64,000 bases of DNA from Aliarcobacter cryaerophilus (GCF_014352935.1 NZ_CP060694.1:1736001-1800000), one strand, 5' to 3'; positions 35,300-44,920 are shown, counted from the first letter of the stretch. Numbers and translations: made by a program. Notes: a model not told the origin generated them from the letters alone.

Positions 35300-37228
35300 A
35301 TGCTAGGATTGCTTGGTGCTAAAAAATTTTCAAATGATGATTTAATAAAAGAGCTTTTAAACCCTACTTTAAATCTTGAAAATTTAAACAAAATAAAAGA
35401 GAAATCAAAGATAGATTTAAACTCTTTATCTTTAAATGGTGAACCTATTTTAATAGCTTGTTGTAAAAAAGATTTATACAACTCTTGTTTATGGTTACTT
35501 GAAAACAAAATTGATTTAGAGCTTGAAAACAACCTAAAAGAGAGTGCAATATTTTATACAATATACTCAAAAGATAGTAAACTTCTTGAAACTTTATTAG
35601 AATTTGGTGCTAATTTAAACCATTTAAATAACAAAAATAGAACAGTTCTTCAAGAATCAATTCATAATGCAAATAAAAAAATAGTTAGATTTTTAATACA
35701 AAAAACAAACTCTTTTACAAATTGTGATAATAATGGAAATAATGTTCTTTTTGATGCTGTATCAAATGGAAATATGAATATCATAAAAAAAATAGTATCT
35801 TTAGAAAAAATTGATTTAAACCATAAAAATAAAATTGGAGATACGATTTTACATCTTGATAATTGTTACAAAAATCTTGATTTAGCTATGTATTTATTAA
35901 ATCAAGGGGCAGATCCAACAATCCCAAATAACAAATCAATTAGCTATCTGTTTTTTGCTGCAACAAAAGGTTTAGAAGCTTTTTCTTTCATAAAAAGAGC
36001 AGCTGAACTAGGTTTTAACTTAAATATAAAAAATCATGAAAATAAAAATATCTTAATGAAAGCAGTTGAACACTTTTTAGAAATTCAAAATGAAGATGAA
36101 AAAGATAGTCAATCTGAATTAATCAAAGCTTTAGTACATCAAAATATAAATGTTCAAGCAATGGATAATAAAAATGAGACAATATTTTTTAATATAACAA
36201 GAAGTTTAGATAGAGATTTAATTCACTATTTATTAAATAATCTTGAAAAATTAAATTTAAATAGACAAAATTTAGAAGGTCTTACTGTTTTATCAATTTT
36301 AATATTAAATGGTATATCTAATATGGATTTAATTAAACTATATATTGAAAAAGGTGCAAATTTAGAGTTCAAAAATAGAGATAATGTTTGTGTAGTTGAA
36401 ACTCTTATAAATATTATTTTACATTTAGAAAATGAACAAAATCTTGATTTAATTTATAAAGAAAATCTAAATCAGAATGCTCAATATAAAGATATTTTAG
36501 AGGCTTTAACAAAAAGCTATAATCTTGATTTCAACAGATTAAACTCTAAAAACAAACCACTATTTTTTGATAGCTTATTAAATTTTAACTTCTCCTTATT
36601 TAAAATTTTAAGAACAAAAAACTTGCAAATAAATTCAACTGATGTAAATGGTAATAATATTATTTTTCATCTTCTAGAGCTAGATTTGGAAAAAAGAGTT
36701 GAAAATAGAAGGGTTTTATTAAACACTATAAAAAATTTAATTGTTGCAGGAGTTGATATAAATGCAAAAAATGATAGAGGTATTACAGCTTTAGAGTTTG
36801 CAATTTTAAATGATAAAGATGATATTTTAAAGCTTCTTTTGGATTTAAGAGCAAACACAAATTTCGTAGATGAAAAAGGAAGAAACCTCATCCATACAAC
36901 AATTTTTAAAGACAAAGAAAAATATATTAAAATCATATCTCAATACAACAATACTATTATAAATCAAGCAGATAGTTTTGGGGCAAAACCTATAAATTAT
37001 GCAGCTTTTATGGGTAAAAAAAGTGTTGTTTTAGAACTTATTGATTTAGGAGCATCAATAAATAATGCAAATAAAAAATCACCAAATATATTGGAATTTC
37101 TAAAAAGGTATCACAAAAATATTTTAAACTTAAGCTCTGGCGTTGATGATTCAAACAACAAATCAAACCTAAATAAACTAGCTGAAAATATGATTTTAGA
37201 GTTTGAAATAGATATTTCAAAACAATGA
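35300..37228 (+). CDS. Large ankyrin-repeat protein, coupled to glnD
   Basis: 642 residues with about 14-16 ankyrin repeats from residue 30 to 620. Examples of the repeat core: GEPILIACCKKDLYNSCLWLLE near 53, ESAIFYTIYSKDSKLLETLLEFGANL near 80, KPINYAAFMGKKSVVLELIDLGAS near 562. No signal peptide or membrane segment. Its stop overlaps the start of the glnD-like gene (ATGA), so the two proteins are almost certainly made together and may interact. Ankyrin repeats bind other proteins; its partner could be GlnD or PII, but this is inference. I know of no published ankyrin partner of GlnD. Confidence 0.85.
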   Translation: MLGLLGAKKFSNDDLIKELLNPTLNLENLNKIKEKSKIDLNSLSLNGEPILIACCKKDLYNSCLWLLENKIDLELENNLKESAIFYTIYSKDSKLLETLLEFGANLNHLNNKNRTVLQESIHNANKKIVRFLIQKTNSFTNCDNNGNNVLFDAVSNGNMNIIKKIVSLEKIDLNHKNKIGDTILHLDNCYKNLDLAMYLLNQGADPTIPNNKSISYLFFAATKGLEAFSFIKRAAELGFNLNIKNHENKNILMKAVEHFLEIQNEDEKDSQSELIKALVHQNINVQAMDNKNETIFFNITRSLDRDLIHYLLNNLEKLNLNRQNLEGLTVLSILILNGISNMDLIKLYIEKGANLEFKNRDNVCVVETLINIILHLENEQNLDLIYKENLNQNAQYKDILEALTKSYNLDFNRLNSKNKPLFFDSLLNFNFSLFKILRTKNLQINSTDVNGNNIIFHLLELDLEKRVENRRVLLNTIKNLIVAGVDINAKNDRGITALEFAILNDKDDILKLLLDLRANTNFVDEKGRNLIHTTIFKDKEKYIKIISQYNNTIINQADSFGAKPINYAAFMGKKSVVLELIDLGASINNANKKSPNILEFLKRYHKNILNLSSGVDDSNNKSNLNKLAENMILEFEIDISKQ

Positions 37229-39702
37229 TTAAATCTTTTGATATAAAAAACTTTAAAGATAAAAGTAGTTTTGAAGTATCAAAAATATTTAAAAAAAATT
37301 ATATAGATTATAAAAATAGTGCAAATACAAGCAATAGTAAACTCTTTTTCAAACAAAATACAAAAAATATAGATAAATTCTTATTTCAAATTTTCTCTTA
37401 TTTAAGTCTGAATAGTTTTAAACATAACTCATTTGTTAGCTTTGTTGCATTAGGTTCTTATGCAAGAGTAGAGTTATGTTTACACTCTGATATTGATGTT
37501 ATGATTTTATACAAAAATAGTAAATCTTATGATATTTTGAAAATAATAGAAAAATTTGTAGCCTTTGCTTGGGATTGTGGATTAAATCTTGGATTAAGAG
37601 TTGTGAATATTGATAATATTGATGAAATGTATGATTTGGCAAAAAATGATATTACTATTAAAACTTCACTTCTTGAATCAAGATATATTTTTGGTTCAAA
37701 GAAGATTTATGAAGATTTTGAATTGTTTGTTAAAAATCTAAGACAAATAGATAAAAAAGCTTTTGTACAAGAACAACTAACTACTCACACTCAAAGATTA
37801 CAAAAATATCCACTAAATATGCAAGTAAACTTAAAAGATGGATATGGTGGAATAAGAGAAGCAAATATGCTTTTTTGGATTTTAAATGTTGTATATGATG
37901 TTCAAAAAGCAAAAGAACTTGTAGGTACGAAATTAAATTATGATTCTTATAAAAAGTTTACAATTGCTTTAGATTTCTTATTTCAAACAAGAAACGCTCT
38001 TCATACTATTCATAAAAAAAAGGTAGATACAATTACTTTTGACACACTTCCTGAAGTAAGTAGTAAATTAAACTTTAAAAATGAGTTTGAATTTATGGCA
38101 AAACTATTTTCAAGCCTTCATATAATTCATAATTTTCACTCAAATATGAGTTCAAAATTTATAAGAACTATGTTTTTTGATACTTCAAATTTAGAAGTTT
38201 TGAGAAAATCAAGATTTAAAAAAGGTATCTATATTTTAGACAATAAGATATATTGCTCTTTTCATAGAAGTTTTGTTGATTTAAAAACTCTTTTAAAAGA
38301 GCTAATATCATTTCCTCAAACAATAAAAGGTTTTGATAGATCTTACATATACTTTGCAAGTAGAGTTAAAATCCCTAAAATCATAAATAAATCATTAAAA
38401 AAAGATATTAAAACACTTCTTACAAATGAGAATTTGTACCCTATTTTAAAACTATTTTATAATAGTGAACTAATAAATAGATTAATTCCCTCCTTCAAAA
38501 AAATATCAAATTTAGCTCAATTTGATGGTTATCATAAACATCCAGTAGATATCCACACACTACAAACAGTAAAATATAGTATGTATATAGAAGATGAATT
38601 TATTCAATCTGTTTTTAACTCTCTTTGTAAAGAGGAGCAAATTTTAACAAGACTTATTGCACTTTTTCATGATATTGGAAAAGGAAGGAAAAAAGACCAT
38701 CATATTATTGGAGAAAATATTTTCAAAAAAACTATGAAAAATTTTGGTTTTGATGATGAATTTATAAAAATGGGTGCAAATATTATAAGGTATCACGATC
38801 AAATGTCAAGAACTGCAACAAACGAAGATATCTACTCACAAAAAGCTATTTTGAACTTTATAGGATTATTCAAAAATATAAATGAACTAAAGATTTTGTA
38901 TGTTGTAACTTATTGTGATATTTGTGCAGTTAATAAACCTCTTTACAATAGCTCAATTTCAACACTTTTAAAAGAACTTTACAAAAAAAGTATCTTAGCT
39001 TTTGAAAATCCAGAACTTATAAAAGAGAGTATTACTAGAGTTTCAAAACTAAATAAAATGAAAACTTTAGAGAAATATCAAGAGTTACCAAATATTTTAA
39101 AAAGAAAAATAGCCCAAATCTCTTCAAATCAGATCTTTTTAAGACTAAAAAGTAAAGATATTTTAAACATTGCAATAAAAGCAAAGGATGTACAAAAATA
39201 TAGTTTTGATATTATAAATGATGATTTCCTCAAAATTAGGATTATTAGAAAAATTCCTTTAAATTTGGGATATTTGTTGGGAAGACTTCAATATATGGAT
39301 ATGAATAGTATGAATATTTTCAAACTATATGATGAGAAAAAGAATTTTGAAATATGTTTTTCAAAAAAAGCTTTAGATGAAGAGCTTTATTTAATCGAAG
39401 AGATAATTCATGAATCTTTTGATATGCATAAAAAAATAAGAATAAATAAACCAATCATAAAAAAAGATGATATAAAAATAGATTTTAATCATAGTGAATA
39501 CTTAGCATCTATGAAGATAAATACAAAAGATCAAAAAGGACTTTTTGCATATATTGCAAAAGTTTTTGATGATTTTAACATAGAAGTTGAAAGTGCAAAA
39601 CTTATTACTTCAAAAGGATATGCAAAGGATCTGATTTTAATAGAAAAAAATGATAACTTCTATAAAAATATAAAGAAAATATTAGATCTAATTTGTGTTT
39701 AA
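37225..39702 (+). CDS. glnD: GlnD-type [protein-PII] uridylyltransferase/uridylyl-removing enzyme
   Basis: 825 residues, near the usual 850-890. Domains in order: a nucleotidyltransferase (FVALGSYARVELCLHSDIDVMIL, about residue 72, the G-S-x-x-R and D-x-D pattern); a GlnD helical domain (KDGYGGIREANMLFWIL near 206); an HD domain (ALFHDIGKGRKKDHHIIG near 480) that would remove the uridylyl group; and a C-terminal ACT domain (INTKDQKGLFAYIAKVFDDF near 770) preceded by a less clear first ACT-like region. It would uridylylate PII on Tyr 51 when glutamine is low. It overlaps the ankyrin gene by 4 bases and faces the amtB-glnB operon. Confidence 0.88.
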   Translation: MIKSFDIKNFKDKSSFEVSKIFKKNYIDYKNSANTSNSKLFFKQNTKNIDKFLFQIFSYLSLNSFKHNSFVSFVALGSYARVELCLHSDIDVMILYKNSKSYDILKIIEKFVAFAWDCGLNLGLRVVNIDNIDEMYDLAKNDITIKTSLLESRYIFGSKKIYEDFELFVKNLRQIDKKAFVQEQLTTHTQRLQKYPLNMQVNLKDGYGGIREANMLFWILNVVYDVQKAKELVGTKLNYDSYKKFTIALDFLFQTRNALHTIHKKKVDTITFDTLPEVSSKLNFKNEFEFMAKLFSSLHIIHNFHSNMSSKFIRTMFFDTSNLEVLRKSRFKKGIYILDNKIYCSFHRSFVDLKTLLKELISFPQTIKGFDRSYIYFASRVKIPKIINKSLKKDIKTLLTNENLYPILKLFYNSELINRLIPSFKKISNLAQFDGYHKHPVDIHTLQTVKYSMYIEDEFIQSVFNSLCKEEQILTRLIALFHDIGKGRKKDHHIIGENIFKKTMKNFGFDDEFIKMGANIIRYHDQMSRTATNEDIYSQKAILNFIGLFKNINELKILYVVTYCDICAVNKPLYNSSISTLLKELYKKSILAFENPELIKESITRVSKLNKMKTLEKYQELPNILKRKIAQISSNQIFLRLKSKDILNIAIKAKDVQKYSFDIINDDFLKIRIIRKIPLNLGYLLGRLQYMDMNSMNIFKLYDEKKNFEICFSKKALDEELYLIEEIIHESFDMHKKIRINKPIIKKDDIKIDFNHSEYLASMKINTKDQKGLFAYIAKVFDDFNIEVESAKLITSKGYAKDLILIEKNDNFYKNIKKILDLICV

Positions 39703-39718
39703 AATCTACTATTTTCTA

Positions 39719-40189
39719 TTAATTTTGTAACATTTTTTTAGCACAATTTCCCATAAAATCTTCTAACTCAAGATCAGCACCAGATTTAATCAAAAATTCT
39801 GCACTCTTTTTTTTATTATATAAAATTGCATATATTAAAGGTGAAGTTCCTATCTCATCCAAAATATCTACACTTAAACCACATTTTAAAAGTATCTCTA
39901 AAGATTTTATATCATCTAAACAAACAGCAAAATTGATTGCATTTAGAGAAAAATTTACTCTAGTACTAACTCTTAAATCAAAAAGTATTTTTATATACTC
40001 ATATTTTTTATTTAATATTGCAAAATATAAAATATTTCTACCTTTGCAATCTCTATGATTTATATCCAAGATATTTAAACTAAATAATCTAATCAAAGTT
40101 TCCCACTCATTTTTTTTGATTAAATTATCAAAAATATCACTAGAACTACTTAAATTTAGCCTTTGTCCTAAAAGAGTATTGTTACACAA
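39719..40189 (-). CDS. Small ankyrin-repeat protein (156 aa)
   Basis: Three to four ankyrin repeats fill residues 30-150: DCKGRNILYFAILNKKYEYIK near 58, NFAVCLDDIKSLEILLKCGL near 90, and GTSPLIYAILYNKKKSAEFL near 118. It lies convergent to the glnD gene, 16 bases apart. No signal peptide. It shares style with the large ankyrin protein, which suggests local duplication or a family in the genome. Role unknown. Confidence 0.78.
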   Translation of the reverse strand: MCNNTLLGQRLNLSSSSDIFDNLIKKNEWETLIRLFSLNILDINHRDCKGRNILYFAILNKKYEYIKILFDLRVSTRVNFSLNAINFAVCLDDIKSLEILLKCGLSVDILDEIGTSPLIYAILYNKKKSAEFLIKSGADLELEDFMGNCAKKMLQN

Positions 40190-40250
40190 AATATTTCCTT
40201 TTTTAAAATGATAATGAATATCATAATATATAAAACTTTAAAGTTTATTT

Positions 40251-40269
40251 AAAAAAGGATAATTATCCT
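40251..40269 (-). terminator. Terminator of the ars operon
   Basis: AGGATAATTATCCT at the end of arsB, followed on the minus strand by a run of six T residues. The stem is short (about five pairs around AATT) but the T tract is good. Confidence 0.55.
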
Positions 40270-41518
40270 ACAAACTCAACAACACAATAAATAAAACAGG
40301 TGGTGTGATGATCAAACCAAATTTACTGTATTGTGCAAATGAAATTTTCACACCTTTTTTTGCTAAAACATGGAGCCATAATAGAGTTGCAAGGCTACCA
40401 AATGGTGTCATTTTTGGTCCAAGATTACATCCAACAATATTTGCATAAATCATAGCTTGATTTTGTATATCATTTAAAGCTATATCCATAATCATAATTG
40501 TTGGCATATTATTCATAATAGCACTTAAAAATGCGGCTATAAAACCTGTTCCTAAAACGGCAATTGTCTCACCTCTAAGAGCCAAATCTTTTAAAATTAT
40601 TGCTAAATAATCTGTAAGTCCTGCATTTTTAAGCCCATAAACAACAATATAAAGTCCAATACTAAACCACACAACTTGCCAAGGCGATTCTTTTATAATT
40701 TTCAGAGGTTCAACAGATTTTGAAATAGTTGCAATAATTAAAAATATAGTTGCTCCACCTAATGCAAAAATTGAAATAGGTAAATTATAAGCATCTCCTA
40801 AAAAATAGGCACATAAAAGTAAAGCTAAAAACACCCAAGAAAAATAGAAGAGTTTCATATTTTTTATTACACTTTTTGGCTCTTTTAATAAAGTTATATC
40901 AACAGTTTTTGGAATATCTTTTCTCAAAATTAACCATAAAAAAATTGTAGAAGCTATAACACTTACAATAAATGGAATTATCATATCAAAGAAATATTGT
41001 GCAAAACCTATACTAAAATAGTTTGCAGTTACTATATTTGTAAGATTTGAAAATACAAAAGGTAGTGATGCACTATCACTTATAAATCCACCTGCTAGTA
41101 AAAAAGCAACTATTGTTTTTAGGTTTAGTTGCAATATTCTCATTTTTGCTAATAGTATTGGAGTCAATATAAGTGCTGCTCCATCATTTGCAAAAAGAGC
41201 TGAAACGAACGCTCCAAGCAAAATAGAGTAGATAAACATTTTTAATCCACTACCATTTGAAAACTTTGCCATCTTTAAAGCTGCCCACTCAAAAAAACCA
41301 ATCTCATCTAAAACTAAAGATAAAATAATAATTCCAATAAATGCTAAAGTTGCATCCCAAACTATATTTGTAACATCCAAAACATCACTAAAAGTTACAA
41401 CTCCAAATATAAGTGCAATAAAAGCTCCAAAAATAGCACTTGTTCCAATTTGAATATTTTTTGGCTGAACAATCACGAAAGTTAAAGTTATAATAAATAT
41501 TAAACTAGCAATTAGCAT
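40268..41518 (-). CDS. arsB: Arsenite efflux pump ArsB
   Basis: ArsB exports arsenite and antimonite, driven by the proton gradient. 416 residues with about 11-12 membrane helices. Strong family blocks: an N-terminal IASLIFIITLTFVIVQPKNI, then LSLVLDEIGFFEWAALKMA near 68 and ALFANDGAALILTPILL near 107, all close to E. coli ArsB. It is the last gene of the ars operon; its start overlaps the end of arsR by 7 bases. Confidence 0.93.
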   Translation of the reverse strand: MLIASLIFIITLTFVIVQPKNIQIGTSAIFGAFIALIFGVVTFSDVLDVTNIVWDATLAFIGIIILSLVLDEIGFFEWAALKMAKFSNGSGLKMFIYSILLGAFVSALFANDGAALILTPILLAKMRILQLNLKTIVAFLLAGGFISDSASLPFVFSNLTNIVTANYFSIGFAQYFFDMIIPFIVSVIASTIFLWLILRKDIPKTVDITLLKEPKSVIKNMKLFYFSWVFLALLLCAYFLGDAYNLPISIFALGGATIFLIIATISKSVEPLKIIKESPWQVVWFSIGLYIVVYGLKNAGLTDYLAIILKDLALRGETIAVLGTGFIAAFLSAIMNNMPTIMIMDIALNDIQNQAMIYANIVGCNLGPKMTPFGSLATLLWLHVLAKKGVKISFAQYSKFGLIITPPVLFIVLLSL

Positions 41519-41823
41519 ATATCACACTCTTTTTTTAAAATTGGAATGTCAAGTTGTAAATAACTTATCTCTTTTAAAATAGATTCTCTAAAAATATCCA
41601 AAGGTGTTCTAATGCTATAATAAGCCCATCGACCTTTTCTATCTACTTTTAAAAATCCTGCATCTTTTAAAATTTTAAGATGTCTTGATACCCTTGATTG
41701 TATCATTGAAAAAGAGTTTTCAATATCACAAACACAAACTTCACCATGAATATTTATGAAATTTAATATCTTAACTCTAGTTTCATCATTTATAGCACCT
41801 ATTGTTTGTAAAAAATTATCCAC
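41512..41823 (-). CDS. arsR: ArsR-family metalloregulator
   Basis: 103 residues, a winged-helix repressor. The classic arsenite-binding motif is present as GEVCVCDIEN near residue 30 (usual ELCVCDL). The DNA-recognition helix SRVSRHLKILKDAGFLKVDR follows, with a wing GRWAYYSI. It would repress the operon in the absence of arsenite. An 18-bp inverted repeat upstream of arsC (44932-44973) is its probable operator. The stop and start codons with the neighbours overlap by 1-7 bases. Confidence 0.92.
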   Translation of the reverse strand: MDNFLQTIGAINDETRVKILNFINIHGEVCVCDIENSFSMIQSRVSRHLKILKDAGFLKVDRKGRWAYYSIRTPLDIFRESILKEISYLQLDIPILKKECDIC

Positions 41824-42059
41824 TATTTTCCTTTTAATAAATTAATAATTTCATCAATACTTAATAATTTTCCACTACTTTTAACAATACCATCAACAAC
41901 CAAAGCTGGAGTACTCATAACACCATAGTTCATAATCTCAACTATATCTTCTACTTTTTTAACTTCGTGAAATCCACCAATTTGAGCAACTGCTTTTTTT
42001 ACAGCTTCTTCTAAAGCCTTACATTTTGTACAACCTGTTCCTAAAATCTCTATTTTCAT
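41823..42059 (-). CDS. Small thioredoxin-like CxxC protein
   Basis: 78 residues, thioredoxin-fold of the redox-active-disulfide-protein type. The active site GTGCTKCKALEEAV is near residue 8; the cis-Pro loop is STPALVVDG near residue 52. Cytoplasmic, with no signal peptide. Similar genes sit beside ArsP/DUF318-type permeases and arsenic genes in many bacteria. A role in reducing ArsC is plausible, since ArsC here is of the thioredoxin-coupled type, but unproven. Confidence 0.85.
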   Translation of the reverse strand: MKIEILGTGCTKCKALEEAVKKAVAQIGGFHEVKKVEDIVEIMNYGVMSTPALVVDGIVKSSGKLLSIDEIINLLKGK

Positions 42060-42068
42060 TTTTTTATC

Positions 42069-42395
42069 CTATTTTTGATTTCCAATTAATATAACACTTG
42101 CACCTAAAATACAAATACCTGCACCAATTATATCCCAACGATTAAAACTCTCTTTTTCAATAAAAATTAACCACAATAAAGAAGCTACTATATAAATACC
42201 ACCATAAATTGCATAAACTCTTCCTGCATGTTCTACATTAATTTTTGTCAAAACATAAGCAAAAAGAATTAAAGAAATAACTCCCAAAGCTATCCACCAA
42301 GGAGTTTTTTCAGCTCTAAAATATAACCAAAATGCAAAACATCCTAATATTTCAAAAAAAGCTGCAATAAAAAATATTCCTAAATTTCCAATCAT
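42069..42395 (-). CDS. YnfA/UPF0060-family small membrane protein
   Basis: 108 residues with four membrane helices, the family's fixed size and topology. Seen: FEILGCFAFWLYFRAEKTPWW near residue 14, where the family has a Glu in helix 1, and GRVYAIYGGIYIVASLLWL near 57. The family is distantly related to small multidrug-resistance pumps. It lies within the ars operon, 9 bases from the thioredoxin-like gene and 1 base from the permease gene, so it may assist metalloid export, but nothing in its sequence says so. Confidence 0.9.
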   Translation of the reverse strand: MIGNLGIFFIAAFFEILGCFAFWLYFRAEKTPWWIALGVISLILFAYVLTKINVEHAGRVYAIYGGIYIVASLLWLIFIEKESFNRWDIIGAGICILGASVILIGNQK

Positions 42396-42396
42396 T

Positions 42397-43356
42397 TTAT
42401 CCTACTAAATAATTTAATAAATATCCAACAATAAGTATAGAAAAACCAACGATACTAAAAAATATTGCTATTAATTTTATAGATAATATTCTTTTTAAAA
42501 TCATAGCTTCAGGAAGACTTAGAGCAACTACTGCCATCATAAATGATATTGCCGTTCCTATCAAAACACCTTTTTGAGTTAGTACTTCAATAATTGGTAA
42601 AACTCCTAATTCATTTGAGTACATAGGAATTCCAGCAAGAACTGCAATTATTGGAGCATACCAAACATCTCCACCTGCATATTTTGCAATAAAATCAGCA
42701 GGAATATATCCATGAATAAATGCACCAACACCCACTCCAATTATTATATATAAATATATTTTTTTGAATATATCAATAGAGTAATACCATGACTCTTTAA
42801 CTCTATGTTTAAATAGAGTTTTATCATCTGTATAACTTATATTATCAAGAGGTTTAACTTCAATTAAAACCTCTTTTTCCATTTTCATAGCACCAATAAT
42901 AAGACCAGCTATAATTGATATAATTACTCCAAAAAGTACATAAAGTATTGCTACTTTAAATCCAAATATTGAAGCTAACAAAGCAAATACAACAGGATCA
43001 CTAAGTGGTGCTGAAACTAAATAAGTAAAAGCAACACCTAAAGGAATTCTAGCTTGTAAAAATCCTAAGAAAAGTGGTATTGCACTACAAGAACAAAATG
43101 GAGTTATTATTCCAAATATTCCAGCTAAAATATGTCCTACAATTTTACTTTTTCCACTTAAATAAACTCTGATTTTTTCCAATGGAAAATAGCTTTGTAT
43201 AAATGTAATAAAGTATATTATGCTTATTAGCAATATAAATATTTTTACTGTATCAAATATAAAAAAATGAACAGCATCCCCAATTTGAGTACCTTTTACA
43301 AGTCCTAAAATATCAAATACTAAGATGGCACTTAGATTATTCCACCATTCAAACAT
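42397..43356 (-). CDS. Permease of the ArsP/DUF318 (UPF0718) family
   Basis: 319 residues from the ATG at 43356, chosen because AGGAG lies 5 bases upstream. About eight membrane helices. The conserved cysteine motif FCSCSAIPLFLGF near residue 90 and APLSDPVVFALLASIF near 118 place it in the permease family that includes ArsP, a methylarsenite/organoarsenical exporter known from Campylobacter. The CxC also suits thiol-reactive metalloid binding. It follows chrA with an overlap of 8 bases. Confidence 0.82.
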   Translation of the reverse strand: MFEWWNNLSAILVFDILGLVKGTQIGDAVHFFIFDTVKIFILLISIIYFITFIQSYFPLEKIRVYLSGKSKIVGHILAGIFGIITPFCSCSAIPLFLGFLQARIPLGVAFTYLVSAPLSDPVVFALLASIFGFKVAILYVLFGVIISIIAGLIIGAMKMEKEVLIEVKPLDNISYTDDKTLFKHRVKESWYYSIDIFKKIYLYIIIGVGVGAFIHGYIPADFIAKYAGGDVWYAPIIAVLAGIPMYSNELGVLPIIEVLTQKGVLIGTAISFMMAVVALSLPEAMILKRILSIKLIAIFFSIVGFSILIVGYLLNYLVG

Positions 43357-44494
43357 ATAAACTCCTAATATAACCATATCCACAATAAAACAGAATCAAA
43401 AGTAATACAGATATTTTAAATTTTCTAATCATAAAAAATCCAAGTATTGCAAAAATTAAATCATAAATATTTAAAATCCCACTTGGAATAACAATTGTAA
43501 CTAAAACACTAAACAATATTGCAACAACACTTGCGTTAATTCCCATAACTATTTTTGAAATAGTAGGATTTGTTGAATAACTTTCAAAACTTTTGTAAAA
43601 AGCTAAAATCAAAAGAAATCCTGGTAAAAAAATTGCAAATGTTGCAACAACAGCACCTAAAAATGGTGATTCTTCAAAAGCAACAACTCCAATATATGAA
43701 GCAATAGTAAACATAGGTCCTGGAACTGCTTGAGCTAGTGAGTAAGCAACTAAAAAACTATTTTCATCAATATTGATATTACTTTTAATCAAAGGAAGAA
43801 CAACATGCCCTCCTCCAAAAACCAAACTTCCTACTTGATAAAAAGAGTTAAACAGACTTAATAATTTATCTTGATTTGCAAAAAATGGTAAAAATATCAA
43901 TAAAATAAAAAAGATAAACAAAGGTAAAATATAAGGTTTTTGATATGTTATTTTAGTTCCATTTTTCTCTTTTATAAAAAATAGAGCAACCAAACCAGAA
44001 ACCACTAAAACTAAAATTTGACTAAAAAAACTTTGATTAAAAATCAAAAATAGCGTTGCAAAAACAAAAATTATTTTACTTAATGTAGTTTTACAAAGTG
44101 TCTTAAACATACTAAAAGTAGCATCAGCCACAATTACCACAGCAAATAGTTTTAATCCACTCATCAAAGCATAAATAACACTACTGTTTTCATAGATATT
44201 TTGAAAAGTTGCAGCTAAATATAAAAGTAAAAAAGATGGTGTTGTAAATGCAATAAAAGCTAATATTGCACCAATAATTCCACCTTTTTTTAATCCTATT
44301 GTAAACCCAACTTGTGATGAGCTAGGACCTGGTAAAAACTGACTAAGTGCTACGATTTTAGAAAACTCTTCATCATTTAGCCACTTTAATTCTTCAACAA
44401 ATTTTTTCCTAAAATAACCAATATGAGCTATTGGTCCTCCAAAACTAAAAAGACCTAAGATAAAAAAGTGCCAAAAAATTGATATATTTATCAT
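43349..44494 (-). CDS. chrA: Chromate transporter ChrA (two-domain)
   Basis: 381 residues with two fused CHR domains. The first shows LFSFGGPIAHIGYFRKKF near 13 and SQFLPGPSSSQVGFTIG near 50; the second has SLVFGGGHVVLPLI near 218 and SLAQAVPGPMFTIASYIG near 245. The paired PGP and FGG motifs are intact in both halves, so a working long-chain ChrA is expected; such proteins export chromate. It is translationally coupled to arsC: the arsC stop and the chrA start share base 44494. It carries no cysteine pattern of its own. Confidence 0.92.
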   Translation of the reverse strand: MINISIFWHFFILGLFSFGGPIAHIGYFRKKFVEELKWLNDEEFSKIVALSQFLPGPSSSQVGFTIGLKKGGIIGAILAFIAFTTPSFLLLYLAATFQNIYENSSVIYALMSGLKLFAVVIVADATFSMFKTLCKTTLSKIIFVFATLFLIFNQSFFSQILVLVVSGLVALFFIKEKNGTKITYQKPYILPLFIFFILLIFLPFFANQDKLLSLFNSFYQVGSLVFGGGHVVLPLIKSNINIDENSFLVAYSLAQAVPGPMFTIASYIGVVAFEESPFLGAVVATFAIFLPGFLLILAFYKSFESYSTNPTISKIVMGINASVVAILFSVLVTIVIPSGILNIYDLIFAILGFFMIRKFKISVLLLILFYCGYGYIRSLYV

Positions 44495-44895
44495 TAGTAT
44501 TTTAAAGCCTCAACAACCTTTGGAAGTAAAATTTCCTCAATATCTTTGTATGTAGCTTCAAATGCTTCAAAACCTTTTCCATCTGGGTCTTCAAATCCCA
44601 CATGAATAACTTTTACAGCTTTTGGAAACATAGGACAAGTTTGGGAAGCGTGGTCACAAACTGTTACAACTAAATCATACTCATTATCTATTACTTTATC
44701 AATAGTTTTTGAATGGTACTTACTTTGCCAAATTCCCTTATCTTCAAGCAACTTTTTAGCATTTGGATTTACTCTTCCACTTGCTTTTACACCACTACTA
44801 TCAGCATGAATTCCATCTAACTTTGCATTTATTAAGGCTTCAGCGATAATACTTCTACAAGAGTTTCCTGTACATAAAATCAAAACTTTTTTCAT
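44494..44895 (-). CDS. arsC: Thioredoxin-coupled arsenate reductase ArsC (LMW phosphatase fold)
   Basis: Reduces arsenate to arsenite. The start at the ATG at 44895 follows AAGGATAAAT and gives 133 residues; an earlier ATG at 44949 has no site. The nucleophile loop LCTGNSCRS holds Cys 8 and Arg 14, and VCDHASQTCPMF gives Cys 80 and Cys 87, the two relay cysteines of the Bacillus/Staphylococcus-type enzyme. This is the first gene of the operon, behind the promoter/operator at 44921-44973. Confidence 0.93.
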   Translation of the reverse strand: MKKVLILCTGNSCRSIIAEALINAKLDGIHADSSGVKASGRVNPNAKKLLEDKGIWQSKYHSKTIDKVIDNEYDLVVTVCDHASQTCPMFPKAVKVIHVGFEDPDGKGFEAFEATYKDIEEILLPKVVEALKY

Positions 44896-44920
44896 ATTTA
44901 TCCTTTTTTTAACTTTCAAA

